Shown: positions 42,993 to 51,408 of the stretch, piece after piece
Numbering within the stretch: the first letter of the stretch is position 1
How the letters are laid out: every line of letters begins with the position of its first letter
NCBI GenBank assembly: GCA_913775095.1
Contig: CAJYIW010000004.1
Span: 1 to 64,000 of the forward strand
From: an uncultured Siphonobacter sp.
GTDB lineage: Bacteria; Bacteroidota; Bacteroidia; Cytophagales; Spirosomataceae
DNA length: 64,000 bases
Reading direction: 5' to 3'
The notes under the pieces: model-generated
The model's database searches: none
What the model saw: the letters and a program-made list of their open reading frames with translations, nothing else
Told to the model about the DNA's origin: nothing
Position numbers and translations under genes: made by a program

Positions 42993-44834
42993 ATGAAAGA
43001 AATAGACCTGAGTGCTCGCAGCCTCGGGGTGAATTTCAATCAGGCGGGAGAGGCCCACATTGTGGTGTGGGCCCCCCTGCTTGAATCAGTAGAGATTTAT
43101 CTGGAAAAGCCACGGGTCATGTATCCGCTGATGAAAGATAAATACGGCTACTGGGAATTGACCACCCCTGAATTGAAACCCGGCGATTTGTACCAGTTTG
43201 TGTTGAACGACGGTCGTCACGTACCCGATCCTGCTTCGATTAGCCAGCCTTACGGCGTACATGGCTCTTCCCAGGCTCTGGATCTTCAATCTTACCCCTG
43301 GACGGATCAGTCCTGGAAGAATCCCCAACTGGAGGATTACATTTTCTACGAACTTCACGTAGGCACTTTTTCGGAAGAAGGCACTTTTGCCGGTATTGAA
43401 TCCAAACTTGATTATCTGGTTGATTTAGGCATAACGGCCATTGAGCTGATGCCCGTTGCTCAGTTTCCCGGTAAGCGTAACTGGGGCTACGATGGGGTCT
43501 ATCCCTTCGCTGTTCAGGATTCCTACGGCGGCCCTGAAGGCTTGAAACACCTGGTAAACGCCTGCCATGAAAAAGGCCTCGCCGTCGTGCTGGATGTAGT
43601 TTATAACCACATGGGACCAGAAGGAAATTATTTTTCTCTGTATGGTCCATACTTCACCAAACAGTATCGGACACCCTGGGGCGATGCCATCAATTTCGAC
43701 GATGAATGGAGCGACGGCGTTCGTGACTATTTCATTGAGAATACGCTGATGTGGTTCCGGGACTATCACATTGATGGGTTACGGCTGGATGCGGTACACG
43801 CCATTCGTGATTTCAGCCCCGTGCACATTCTTCGGGAAATCAAGCAGTACGTCAATGATCTCTCCCGGGAAACGGGTCGCAATCATTACCTGATCGTAGA
43901 GATGGAGCTGAACGATAACCGCTTCATCAATTCATTTGACAAGGGCGGTTACGGAATGGACGCTCAGTGGAGTGATGAGTTCCACCACGCCCTCCGCGTA
44001 TCAGCCGGTGGCGAACGCACGGGTTATTACGCGGATATGGACGGTACTGCCGCTTTCGCCAAAGCCTATCAGAACGCTTACGTACACACAGGTGAGTACA
44101 CCTTCCGAAGAAATAAAACCTTTGGTACGCCAACGGAGCATTTTGGTAACCATCAGTTTGTGGTCTTCTCCCAGAATCACGATCACATTGGCAACCGGAT
44201 GAATGGGGATCGGTCCAGTCAGCTAACCAATTTTGAGATGCTGAAGGTAATGGCCGGGTCAGTTATCACCAGTCCATTTTTACCCCTGCTGTTTATGGGC
44301 GAAGAATGGGCAGAATCGCGGCCCTTCCTTTATTTCACCGACCACAGTGATCCGGAATTATCGACGGCCGTGCGGGAGGGCCGGAAGAAAGAGTTTGCTG
44401 CCTTCCACGGCGAAGGCGAAGCCCCGGACCCCACGATTCAGGACAGCTTCGATCAGTCCAAACTTGAGTGGAACTTACAGCAGGACCACATTCATCATAC
44501 GTTATACAACTACTACAGGCAACTTATTCAGATTCGCAAAGACCATTCTTTAATCCGGCAGGGCAATCGCCAGGACATGGATGTCATGGTGGATGAAGCG
44601 AAAGACGTTATCGTGGTTCGTCGCTGGCACCAGCAACAGCAACTCCTGATTGCCATGAATTTCTCCTGCGATCCCTATGTCATTACGGTATCGGATCAGG
44701 CTCCGGTCTGGAAAAAATGCCTGGATTCGGCGGACCCTCAGTGGGGGGGCGAACAAGCCTCTCCCGATGAGCTTCAGGCCGGCACTCTATTAACGCTTCA
44801 ACCCGAATCGATTTTAATGTATTCCCATGAATAA
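42993..44834 (+). CDS. treZ: Malto-oligosyltrehalose trehalohydrolase, paralogue 2
   Basis: A 613-residue GH13 enzyme. It has the same layout as the copy at 38816: an N-terminal beta domain, FYELHVGTFSEEGTF, NWGYDGVYPFAVQDSYGG, VYNHMGPEGNYFS, HIDGLRLDAVHAI (nucleophile Asp), LIVEMELNDNRF (Glu) and SQNHDHIGNR (Asp). The acid/base segment reads EMELND rather than the more usual ExDLND. Its stop lies inside the next gene (8-base overlap), so translation is probably coupled to TreY-MalQ. As the copy directly linked to TreY, it is the likelier partner for trehalose synthesis. The role of the first copy is unknown. Confidence 0.92.
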   Translation: MKEIDLSARSLGVNFNQAGEAHIVVWAPLLESVEIYLEKPRVMYPLMKDKYGYWELTTPELKPGDLYQFVLNDGRHVPDPASISQPYGVHGSSQALDLQSYPWTDQSWKNPQLEDYIFYELHVGTFSEEGTFAGIESKLDYLVDLGITAIELMPVAQFPGKRNWGYDGVYPFAVQDSYGGPEGLKHLVNACHEKGLAVVLDVVYNHMGPEGNYFSLYGPYFTKQYRTPWGDAINFDDEWSDGVRDYFIENTLMWFRDYHIDGLRLDAVHAIRDFSPVHILREIKQYVNDLSRETGRNHYLIVEMELNDNRFINSFDKGGYGMDAQWSDEFHHALRVSAGGERTGYYADMDGTAAFAKAYQNAYVHTGEYTFRRNKTFGTPTEHFGNHQFVVFSQNHDHIGNRMNGDRSSQLTNFEMLKVMAGSVITSPFLPLLFMGEEWAESRPFLYFTDHSDPELSTAVREGRKKEFAAFHGEGEAPDPTIQDSFDQSKLEWNLQQDHIHHTLYNYYRQLIQIRKDHSLIRQGNRQDMDVMVDEAKDVIVVRRWHQQQQLLIAMNFSCDPYVITVSDQAPVWKKCLDSADPQWGGEQASPDELQAGTLLTLQPESILMYSHE

Positions 44835-47800
44835 TCCCATCGCCACGTACCGCTTTCAGTTTCATAAGGACTTTTCGCTGAAAGAGTTCGAAGCGATTAT
44901 TCCCTATCTGAAAAAACTGGGGGTAAGTACGGTATATGCTTCACCCATTTTTGAATCCACGCCGGGCAGTACCCACGGGTACGACGGGTTGAATCCCCAC
45001 CGAATCAATCCCGAGATTGGCACCGAAGCTGATTTCCAACGCATTGCCCGAAACATTCACGAAGAAGGATTTCAGTGGTTACAGGATATTGTTCCGAACC
45101 ACATGGCTTATAGTTCGGCTAATCTCTGGATCTGGGACGTGTTTCAGAAAGGAAAACGTTCCGTCTATGAGGATTTCTTTGACATTGACTGGGAAAATCC
45201 CGTTAGCCCGGGCCAGATCATGGCTCCTTTTCTGGGCGATACGCTGGAAAACGTTATCAGGGAAAATCAGCTTCAGCTGGCTTACCGTCGCGGGCAACTG
45301 GTCTGGGTGGTGTACGATGAAACCGAATTCCCGGTTAATCCGGACAGTTACGCCACCATTCTGGCTGAAGTACCCGAAGCCAAAAGCCTCCTGGAATCGC
45401 TGAAGAAACTGGAAGAGGTTTCGGATAATGGCCTGTATGGCGTTCAATTAAGTGAGCTGCTCCTTCAGCCTATGCAAACGGACGAGGACTTACTAGCGGC
45501 TGTTGAAGCTCAATTGAAGAAAATAAACGGCTCGGCTGATCAGCTGGCGGAATTGGCCAGTCAGCAGTATTTCCGGCTGTGCCATTACGCAGAGACTGAT
45601 TACCAGATCAACTTCCGTCGGTTTTTTACGGTGAATGGACTGATTTGCCTGAACATTCAGAAGCCTGAAGTATTCGAGCATTTTCATAAGTACATTCAGT
45701 CGCTGGTAGATACGGGCGTTTTTCAGGGCTTACGCATTGACCACATCGACGGATTATACAATCCCAGCCGTTACCTCGAACAGCTTCGTGACATAGCGGG
45801 GCCAGAAACCTACATCACGGTTGAAAAAATTCTGGAACCCGGTGAAAAGCTCAATGAAAGCTGGCCCATTCAGGGAAATACAGGATATGATTTTCTTTCG
45901 TACGTCAATAACCTGTTCACCAATAAAGCCGCGGAAAAACCTTTCACGCAATACTACCAGAAGCTGACGGGCGATAAGGATTCCGTTCAGGAACAGATTC
46001 ACCGGAAAAAAGCCATGATCCTGCTGGATCACATGGGTGGCGAACTCGATAATCTGGTTCGGCTGTATACTTCTCTGTCTTTACCGGAAATGGAGACGGA
46101 GGCTTTGAAAGATGGGATCGCTCTCTTCCTGATCCACTGCCCGGTGTATCGCTATTATGGCAATGCCTGGCCGCTGGGTGAGGAAGAACAACAGGCAATC
46201 AAAGAGATATTTAAAGCTATCCGTCAGCAGTACCCCGAAAAAAAGGGGACAATCAATGCTTTAGAAAAAACCTTGCAACTGGAAGAAGCCCTGCCTTTCT
46301 ACCAGCGATGCATGCAGTTTTCGGGCCCGCTGATGGCCAAAGGCGTAGAGGATACGTTACTGTATACCTATACCCGTTTCATTGGTCATAACGAAGTAGG
46401 CGACTCGGTCGAAGAATTTGGCATTACTTCCGAACACTACCATGCCCTCATGGCGGATCGTCAGGAGCACTGGCCCCTGTCCCTGAATGGTACGTCTACG
46501 CACGATACCAAACGCGGCGAAGACGTGCGGGGCCGACTCAATGCTCTGACTGACTTGCCTGAGCAATGGATTGAAACGGTGAGTAACTGGTTCTCGATGC
46601 ATCCTTCAACGAAGTTGCAGCCGAACGACCAGTATCTGATATACCAGACCGTGGTAGGAGCTCACCCCATGCCCGGTCAGGACGATGATGATTTTGAAAA
46701 TCGTCTGCATGAATACCTGCCCAAAGCCCTACGCGAGGGCAAGGTGAATTCTACCTGGACGCAACCGGACGAATCGTACGAGCAGGCGGCTAAAGATTTT
46801 GCTTCGTCCTTGCTGGACAAGTCGGGTGATTTCTATAAAATTTTCGAAAGTTTTCACCGTACGGTGTGCGACTGGGGGATTGTGAATTCTCTGGCTCAGA
46901 CTCTGCTGAAATTTACTTCACCCGGCGTTCCTGATGTATATCAGGGAACGGAGCTTTGGGATCTGAGTCTGGTAGATCCGGATAACCGTCGTCCCGTTGA
47001 CTATAGCCTCCGCGAAAAGTACCTGGATGAAATGGATTCGCTCGACTGGCGGGCTTTATGGCAACATCGGTATTCCGGTCAGATCAAGCTCTGGTTAACG
47101 CATCAATTATTTCAGGAGCGAAAAGAGAACGCGGATACCTTTACTCAGGGTCTGTATCTACCCCTAGCAGTTGAAGGTACTTATAAGGATCATGTGCTTG
47201 CGTTTGCCCGTCGTTACAAGCAAAACTGGTACGTGGTAGCTGTTCCTCTGCACGCCGCCCAGATTGGCTCCATTCACGAAGTGCTGGAGATCGACTGGAA
47301 AGATACCCGCGTAGTACTGCCCGAAGATGCTCCCCAGAACTGGCAGAATCTGTTAGGTTCCGCTTCCGTAAGTTCCGGGTGTCTGGTTCAGGACTTATTC
47401 AGTGAGTTACCGTTTGCTTTACTTAAGGGGCAACCCGACATCCGGGATCGCTCGGCGGGTTTGTTACTGGCCGTTACATCCTTACCCTCGGCCTTCGGGG
47501 TTGGTGATTTAGGACCAGAAGCGTACAAGTTCGCGGATTTCCTGAGCAAGAGTAAGCAGAGTTACTGGCAGTTACTGCCCTTAAATCCGACGGGCGAAGA
47601 TCAGGGTTTTTCTCCCTACAGCTCCATTTCCAGTCGGGCCGGAAATCCTATTTTGATTAGTCCGGAGTCATTACAGACGGATGGTTTATTGGGTGATCTG
47701 GCCGATTACCGCATCATGGAAACCCCGGAAGCGGATTTCAAACAGGCTTTGGCCTTAAAGTATCAGTTACTGGAACAGGCCTACGCTCAATATCAGAAAC

Positions 47801-48933
47801 GGCCTTTGCTGAAACGGGAGTTTGATACCTTCTGTCTGACCGAGGCGGAATGGCTGGACGATTTTGTGCTGTACGTAGTCATTAAACAGCAACAGGAAAA
47901 CAAACCCTGGTTTGAATGGCCCGACGCCCTGAAACACCGGGATGCCCTTACCCTACAGGACTTTAAAGAGGCACACGCGGAGCAACTAGTCTACCAGCGG
48001 TGGATTCAGTTCATTTTCTTCCGGCAGTGGCATCAGCTTCGGCGGTACAGTAACGTGCGGAATGTAAAGCTTTTTGGTGATTTACCCTTCTACCCCAGTT
48101 ATGATTCGGTAGATGTCTGGGCGAATCCTGAGCTTTTCTATCTGGATGAACAGGGGAATATGACCTGCGTGGCGGGGGTTCCACCCGATTACTTCAATGA
48201 AGACGGACAACGCTGGGGCATGCCCATTTACCGATGGGACGTTTTAAAAGCCCGTAAATACGACTGGTGGCTTAACCGGATCAGTAAGAACATGGAGTTG
48301 TATGACTTACTCCGGCTGGATCATTTCCGGGCTTTTGCCAGTTACTGGGAGGTTCCCGCTCAGGAGAAGTCAGCCAAAAATGGCGAATGGAAACCGGGCC
48401 CTGGCCTCGACTTCTTTGATGTATTACGCGAAAAACTGGGCAGCCTGCCCCTGGTAGCCGAAGACCTGGGCGATATTGGTTCCGACGTGTATGAGCTGCG
48501 GGATGCCTGCGTCTTACCTGGTATGCGGGTGTTGCATTTTGCGTTCAGTGATGAAATGCCGAAATCGGTTAATATTCTTCACAACCACATGCCGCTGAGC
48601 ATTGCGTATACCGGCACGCATGATAACAACACCACCAAAGGCTGGTATCGAAATGATTTAAGTGCGGAGGATCACCGCCGACTGGAAGAATACCTGGGCG
48701 GTCCGCTGAAGGAAGAAACCATTCATTTCGTACTCATTCGGATGGTCTATTCTTCCGTAGCCCAAACTGCCATCCTGCCCGTTCAGGATGTATTGGGTCT
48801 CGATGAATCCGCCCGTATGAATACGCCAGCCGGCAACGAAGCCTGCTGGAAATGGCGACTGATTCCCGGCCAGCTAACGCAGGCTCATGAGGAGCAACTC
48901 CGCAAGTGGGCTGAGACCTTCCACCGGGGGTAA
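44827..48933 (+). CDS. treY-malQ: Fused malto-oligosyltrehalose synthase (TreY) and 4-alpha-glucanotransferase (MalQ)
   Basis: A 1368-residue two-enzyme chain. Residues 1 to about 865 are TreY (GH13_26): FHKDFSLKEFEAIIPYLKKLG, VYASPIFESTPGSTHGYDG, LRIDHIDGLYNP with Asp305, TVEKIL with Glu333, and NGTSTHDTKRGEDVRGRL. It converts the reducing end of maltodextrin into a trehalose unit. From about residue 873 to the end lies a GH77 MalQ: AGLLLAVTSLPS, FSPYSSISSRAGNP, LLRLDHFRAFASYW with Asp1165, VAEDLGDIG with Glu1212 and GTHDNNTTKGW with Asp1266. Catalytic residues are present in both halves, so both should be active. MalQ would lengthen short maltodextrins into TreY substrates. The reading frame has no break at the junction. 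Confidence 0.92.
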   Translation: MNNPIATYRFQFHKDFSLKEFEAIIPYLKKLGVSTVYASPIFESTPGSTHGYDGLNPHRINPEIGTEADFQRIARNIHEEGFQWLQDIVPNHMAYSSANLWIWDVFQKGKRSVYEDFFDIDWENPVSPGQIMAPFLGDTLENVIRENQLQLAYRRGQLVWVVYDETEFPVNPDSYATILAEVPEAKSLLESLKKLEEVSDNGLYGVQLSELLLQPMQTDEDLLAAVEAQLKKINGSADQLAELASQQYFRLCHYAETDYQINFRRFFTVNGLICLNIQKPEVFEHFHKYIQSLVDTGVFQGLRIDHIDGLYNPSRYLEQLRDIAGPETYITVEKILEPGEKLNESWPIQGNTGYDFLSYVNNLFTNKAAEKPFTQYYQKLTGDKDSVQEQIHRKKAMILLDHMGGELDNLVRLYTSLSLPEMETEALKDGIALFLIHCPVYRYYGNAWPLGEEEQQAIKEIFKAIRQQYPEKKGTINALEKTLQLEEALPFYQRCMQFSGPLMAKGVEDTLLYTYTRFIGHNEVGDSVEEFGITSEHYHALMADRQEHWPLSLNGTSTHDTKRGEDVRGRLNALTDLPEQWIETVSNWFSMHPSTKLQPNDQYLIYQTVVGAHPMPGQDDDDFENRLHEYLPKALREGKVNSTWTQPDESYEQAAKDFASSLLDKSGDFYKIFESFHRTVCDWGIVNSLAQTLLKFTSPGVPDVYQGTELWDLSLVDPDNRRPVDYSLREKYLDEMDSLDWRALWQHRYSGQIKLWLTHQLFQERKENADTFTQGLYLPLAVEGTYKDHVLAFARRYKQNWYVVAVPLHAAQIGSIHEVLEIDWKDTRVVLPEDAPQNWQNLLGSASVSSGCLVQDLFSELPFALLKGQPDIRDRSAGLLLAVTSLPSAFGVGDLGPEAYKFADFLSKSKQSYWQLLPLNPTGEDQGFSPYSSISSRAGNPILISPESLQTDGLLGDLADYRIMETPEADFKQALALKYQLLEQAYAQYQKRPLLKREFDTFCLTEAEWLDDFVLYVVIKQQQENKPWFEWPDALKHRDALTLQDFKEAHAEQLVYQRWIQFIFFRQWHQLRRYSNVRNVKLFGDLPFYPSYDSVDVWANPELFYLDEQGNMTCVAGVPPDYFNEDGQRWGMPIYRWDVLKARKYDWWLNRISKNMELYDLLRLDHFRAFASYWEVPAQEKSAKNGEWKPGPGLDFFDVLREKLGSLPLVAEDLGDIGSDVYELRDACVLPGMRVLHFAFSDEMPKSVNILHNHMPLSIAYTGTHDNNTTKGWYRNDLSAEDHRRLEEYLGGPLKEETIHFVLIRMVYSSVAQTAILPVQDVLGLDESARMNTPAGNEACWKWRLIPGQLTQAHEEQLRKWAETFHRG

Positions 48934-48952
48934 GAACCCTGACTGATTACTT

Positions 48953-48990
48953 AAAAAGAGCTTTGTCCTAAGTTGGGCGAAGCTCTTTTT
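48953..48990 (+). terminator. Terminator closing the glgX-treZ-treY/malQ operon
   Basis: An 11-bp stem (48953-48963 with 48980-48990) is preceded by AAAAA and ends in TTTTT, 19 bases after the stop codon. Confidence 0.85.
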
Positions 48991-49033
48991 AGTATCAAAT
49001 GCTTTTCACTGACGAGTTACTTCAGTAGCAAAT

Positions 49034-49062
49034 AAGGTTCCTCACTTCGCTCAGAATGACAG
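49034..49062 (+). repeat. Half-copy of the dispersed repeat
   Basis: AAGGTTCCTCACTTCGCTCA and the following GAATGACAG resemble one end of the ~110-bp repeats at 10154-11301. The opposite end is not seen, so this is a degenerate or solo copy. Confidence 0.6.
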
Positions 49063-49175
49063 ATAAGAGATATAGGACTGACCTCCCTCTCCCTGCTACT
49101 GCTAAGGCTTTACCAGTAACGGCAGGAGAATTGAACAAAACTACTTTATTTGCACGGTCTATCTGAAATTAAAGT

Positions 49176-49607
49176 ATGTTTGAGAACCCCTACAACCCCA
49201 TGGCCTGGATTCGCGGCCTTGAGAAAGGTAACGTCCACATTGGTGAACAAACCTGGATTGGTCCCTTTGCCGTGATTGACGGAGAATATGATCAGGTTAC
49301 GTTGGGCCAGGGCTGCGATGTCTCCAGCGGAGCCCAGATTCTGACGCACGATACCGTCAAACGCTGCATCACGGCACGTGCCTATAACCAGATTGATCAC
49401 GCACCTGTAACCATTGGCAACTACGTATACATCGGAACGAACGCCGTGATTCTGAAGGGCTGCGTCATTGGGGATCATTGTGTGATTGCCGCCGGGGCCG
49501 TAGTCAAAGAGCATACCATTGTTCCCCCCTACAGCCTCGTGGCGGGCGTTCCAGCTGAAATCAGGAAGAGTACGAAAGAGATTGTTGATATCTACCGAAA
49601 TTCCTAA
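49176..49607 (+). CDS. Hexapeptide-repeat acyltransferase
   Basis: A 143-residue left-handed beta-helix protein. Imperfect hexapeptide turns (NVHIGEQTWIGPFAVIDG, VTIGNYVYIGTNAVILKGC, VIGDHCVIAAGAVV) run through most of the chain, with His residues near 57 and 71 that could act in catalysis. The C-terminal PPYSLVAGVPAEIRKS is typical of WbbJ/maltose-O-acetyltransferase-like enzymes. The acceptor (sugar, amino acid or lipid-linked glycan) cannot be inferred. The gene is alone; it ends 10 bases before the convergent MFS gene. Confidence 0.85.
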   Translation: MFENPYNPMAWIRGLEKGNVHIGEQTWIGPFAVIDGEYDQVTLGQGCDVSSGAQILTHDTVKRCITARAYNQIDHAPVTIGNYVYIGTNAVILKGCVIGDHCVIAAGAVVKEHTIVPPYSLVAGVPAEIRKSTKEIVDIYRNS

Positions 49608-49617
49608 TTTTTACTTT

Positions 49618-50850
49618 TCAACGTTCTTCAACTGTACTTACCTGTTTCGTTTCCGGTACGCCGAGCCACACCAACAACAAAGCAGCCAGGGCAATACCCG
49701 ACAGAACCAGAAAGACCGTGTGGTAATTACTCCGCTGAAGCAGATACCCCGCAAACGCATTGCTCAGGGACGCTCCCAAACCCACCGCCGTGGCAATGGC
49801 TCCCTGTACGGTGTTGAATAAACCCGTTCCCTGCGTCAGGTCTGATACCATGAGAATGGACAATACCCCAAAAATTCCGGCTCCGATGCCGTCCAGGATC
49901 TGAATGGCGATCAGGGTTACTTCATCGCTGGTCAGGGTGTAGAGCACTCCCCGAATGGGTAATACGATAAAGGCCAGCAATAACAGCCGTTTACGCCCCT
50001 GAGAGGCCCTTTTCCCTACCCAGGCACTCACGGGAATCATGACAATCTGGGCGACAACGATACAGGCGGACATGTAAAGGGAAGCTCCTCCGGCATCGGA
50101 TTTCAGCGAAAGACGCTGCCCTAACAGCGGCAGCATGGCGGCATTGGCAAAATGAAACAGCACGCAGGCCAATGCAAAGAACAAGAGTGACGGCTTGGTT
50201 AGTAACGACTTCCATGGATTTCCGGTTTCTTTGGTATCCGTACTGCCGCGGGCCAGCTCATCGTTGATTTCCTCGCTTTTAATCTGCCAGATGCTCAGAC
50301 TACTTAATACAGACATCAGAGCCAGCAATACAAAAATTCCCTTGCTGCTTACAAAATACCCGATAACTCCCGCCAGCAAAGCGGCCACCACGTTTCCGGC
50401 GTGATTGAACGTTTCATTGCGGCCAATCCGGGCATCCAGAGCCTGAGGACCCACCAGTCCGAGGGTAATCGCCGCAACGGCGGGTCCAAACCAGGCGGCA
50501 GAAATACCCATCAGCACCTGACCACCCATAATGACTGAATAACTGGGCAAAAGGATGGTGAGCAAAGCGGCCACGGCCATTAAGCCGGACGCCAGGATCG
50601 TAAATAACTTTTTTCGCGTCGTGCGATCCACCAGAATACCCGCAGGGGTTTGCATCACCACGGTCGTAATGCCCATCACCGACATGGCAATGCCAATGTC
50701 CTGAGGCTTCCATTTTAAACTGACCATCAGATAAATAGCCAGGTAAGGCCCCATGCCATCGCGAACGTCGGCGAGCAGGAAGTTGGCTTTGTCCAAAGCC
50801 GACAAACTTTGCCGGGAGGGCTGCGGAGTAACGGAAGAAGAGCTTACCAT
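49618..50850 (-). CDS. MFS transporter, drug/metal efflux type
   Basis: A 410-residue major facilitator with about twelve hydrophobic segments. It begins after a short polar leader with LLADVRDGMGPYLAIYL, and carries a loop 2-3 motif (GILVDRTTRKK) and a helix 5-type GNVVAALLAGVIGYF. The NFLLADVRDGMGPYL opening recalls the small group of uncharacterised MFS proteins annotated as efflux or arsenite-related. Direction and substrate are not deducible. Its first bases overlap the last 7 of the DUF486 gene, so the two are probably translated together. Confidence 0.83.
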   Translation of the reverse strand: MVSSSSVTPQPSRQSLSALDKANFLLADVRDGMGPYLAIYLMVSLKWKPQDIGIAMSVMGITTVVMQTPAGILVDRTTRKKLFTILASGLMAVAALLTILLPSYSVIMGGQVLMGISAAWFGPAVAAITLGLVGPQALDARIGRNETFNHAGNVVAALLAGVIGYFVSSKGIFVLLALMSVLSSLSIWQIKSEEINDELARGSTDTKETGNPWKSLLTKPSLLFFALACVLFHFANAAMLPLLGQRLSLKSDAGGASLYMSACIVVAQIVMIPVSAWVGKRASQGRKRLLLLAFIVLPIRGVLYTLTSDEVTLIAIQILDGIGAGIFGVLSILMVSDLTQGTGLFNTVQGAIATAVGLGASLSNAFAGYLLQRSNYHTVFLVLSGIALAALLLVWLGVPETKQVSTVEER

Positions 50851-51215
50851 TTTTTGAAGATGAAAAACACCGCAACTACCAGAAAGACAAATCCAACGGC
50901 ATGATTCCAGGCTAGTTTATCCGTTTTGAACAGATACACCGTCATCAGCGTAAACACGGTCAGGGATACGACTTCCTGAATAATTTTTAACTGAAAAAGG
51001 CTGAAGGGTCCTCCCGTTTCTTCCGACCCAATCCGGTTGGCAGGTACCTGGAATACGTATTCAAAAAAGGCCAGTCCCCAGCTCAGGGCAATGATTCCGA
51101 ACAGCGATAGTTTTGCCAGCTGCGGCCACTGCTTCACCTGCAAATGCCCATACCAGGCCAGGGTCATAAAGGCGTTTGAAACGGTTAATAGAGCAATACA
51201 AGCGAATGCTTTCAT
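50844..51215 (-). CDS. DUF486/DMT-type small membrane protein
   Basis: A 123-residue protein with four hydrophobic helices, matching DUF486 (PF04342), a small group related to the drug/metabolite transporter fold. Recognisable segments are the helix-1 AFMTLAWYGHL, the loop YVFQVPANRIGS (characteristic of the family) and the TM ends FFIFKKW. The role is unknown. It is upstream of and overlaps the MFS gene by 7 bases. Confidence 0.87.
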   Translation of the reverse strand: MKAFACIALLTVSNAFMTLAWYGHLQVKQWPQLAKLSLFGIIALSWGLAFFEYVFQVPANRIGSEETGGPFSLFQLKIIQEVVSLTVFTLMTVYLFKTDKLAWNHAVGFVFLVVAVFFIFKKW

Positions 51216-51358
51216 GATTTAAGTTTTGAGTTTGTATACTCAACCTGATTTTCATACCATCGTCTACTAAGATTAAGTATTTTAATCCACTTTTAAGCTC
51301 ACTATTTTAAATTATCAACACATAAACTGTTAATTGTCAAGTTTTTACTATAAAATGA

Positions 51359-51385
51359 AAGGCCTCTCCCAACGGGAAAGGCCTT
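51359..51385 (-). terminator. Hairpin after the BtuB-like receptor gene
   Basis: The arms aaggcc/ggcctt (51359-51364 with 51380-51385) have an inner tccc/ggga pairing. It begins about 24 bases beyond the minus-strand stop at 51409. Confidence 0.65.
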
Positions 51386-51408
51386 CTACTAATTCAATCA
51401 GGCAGTAC

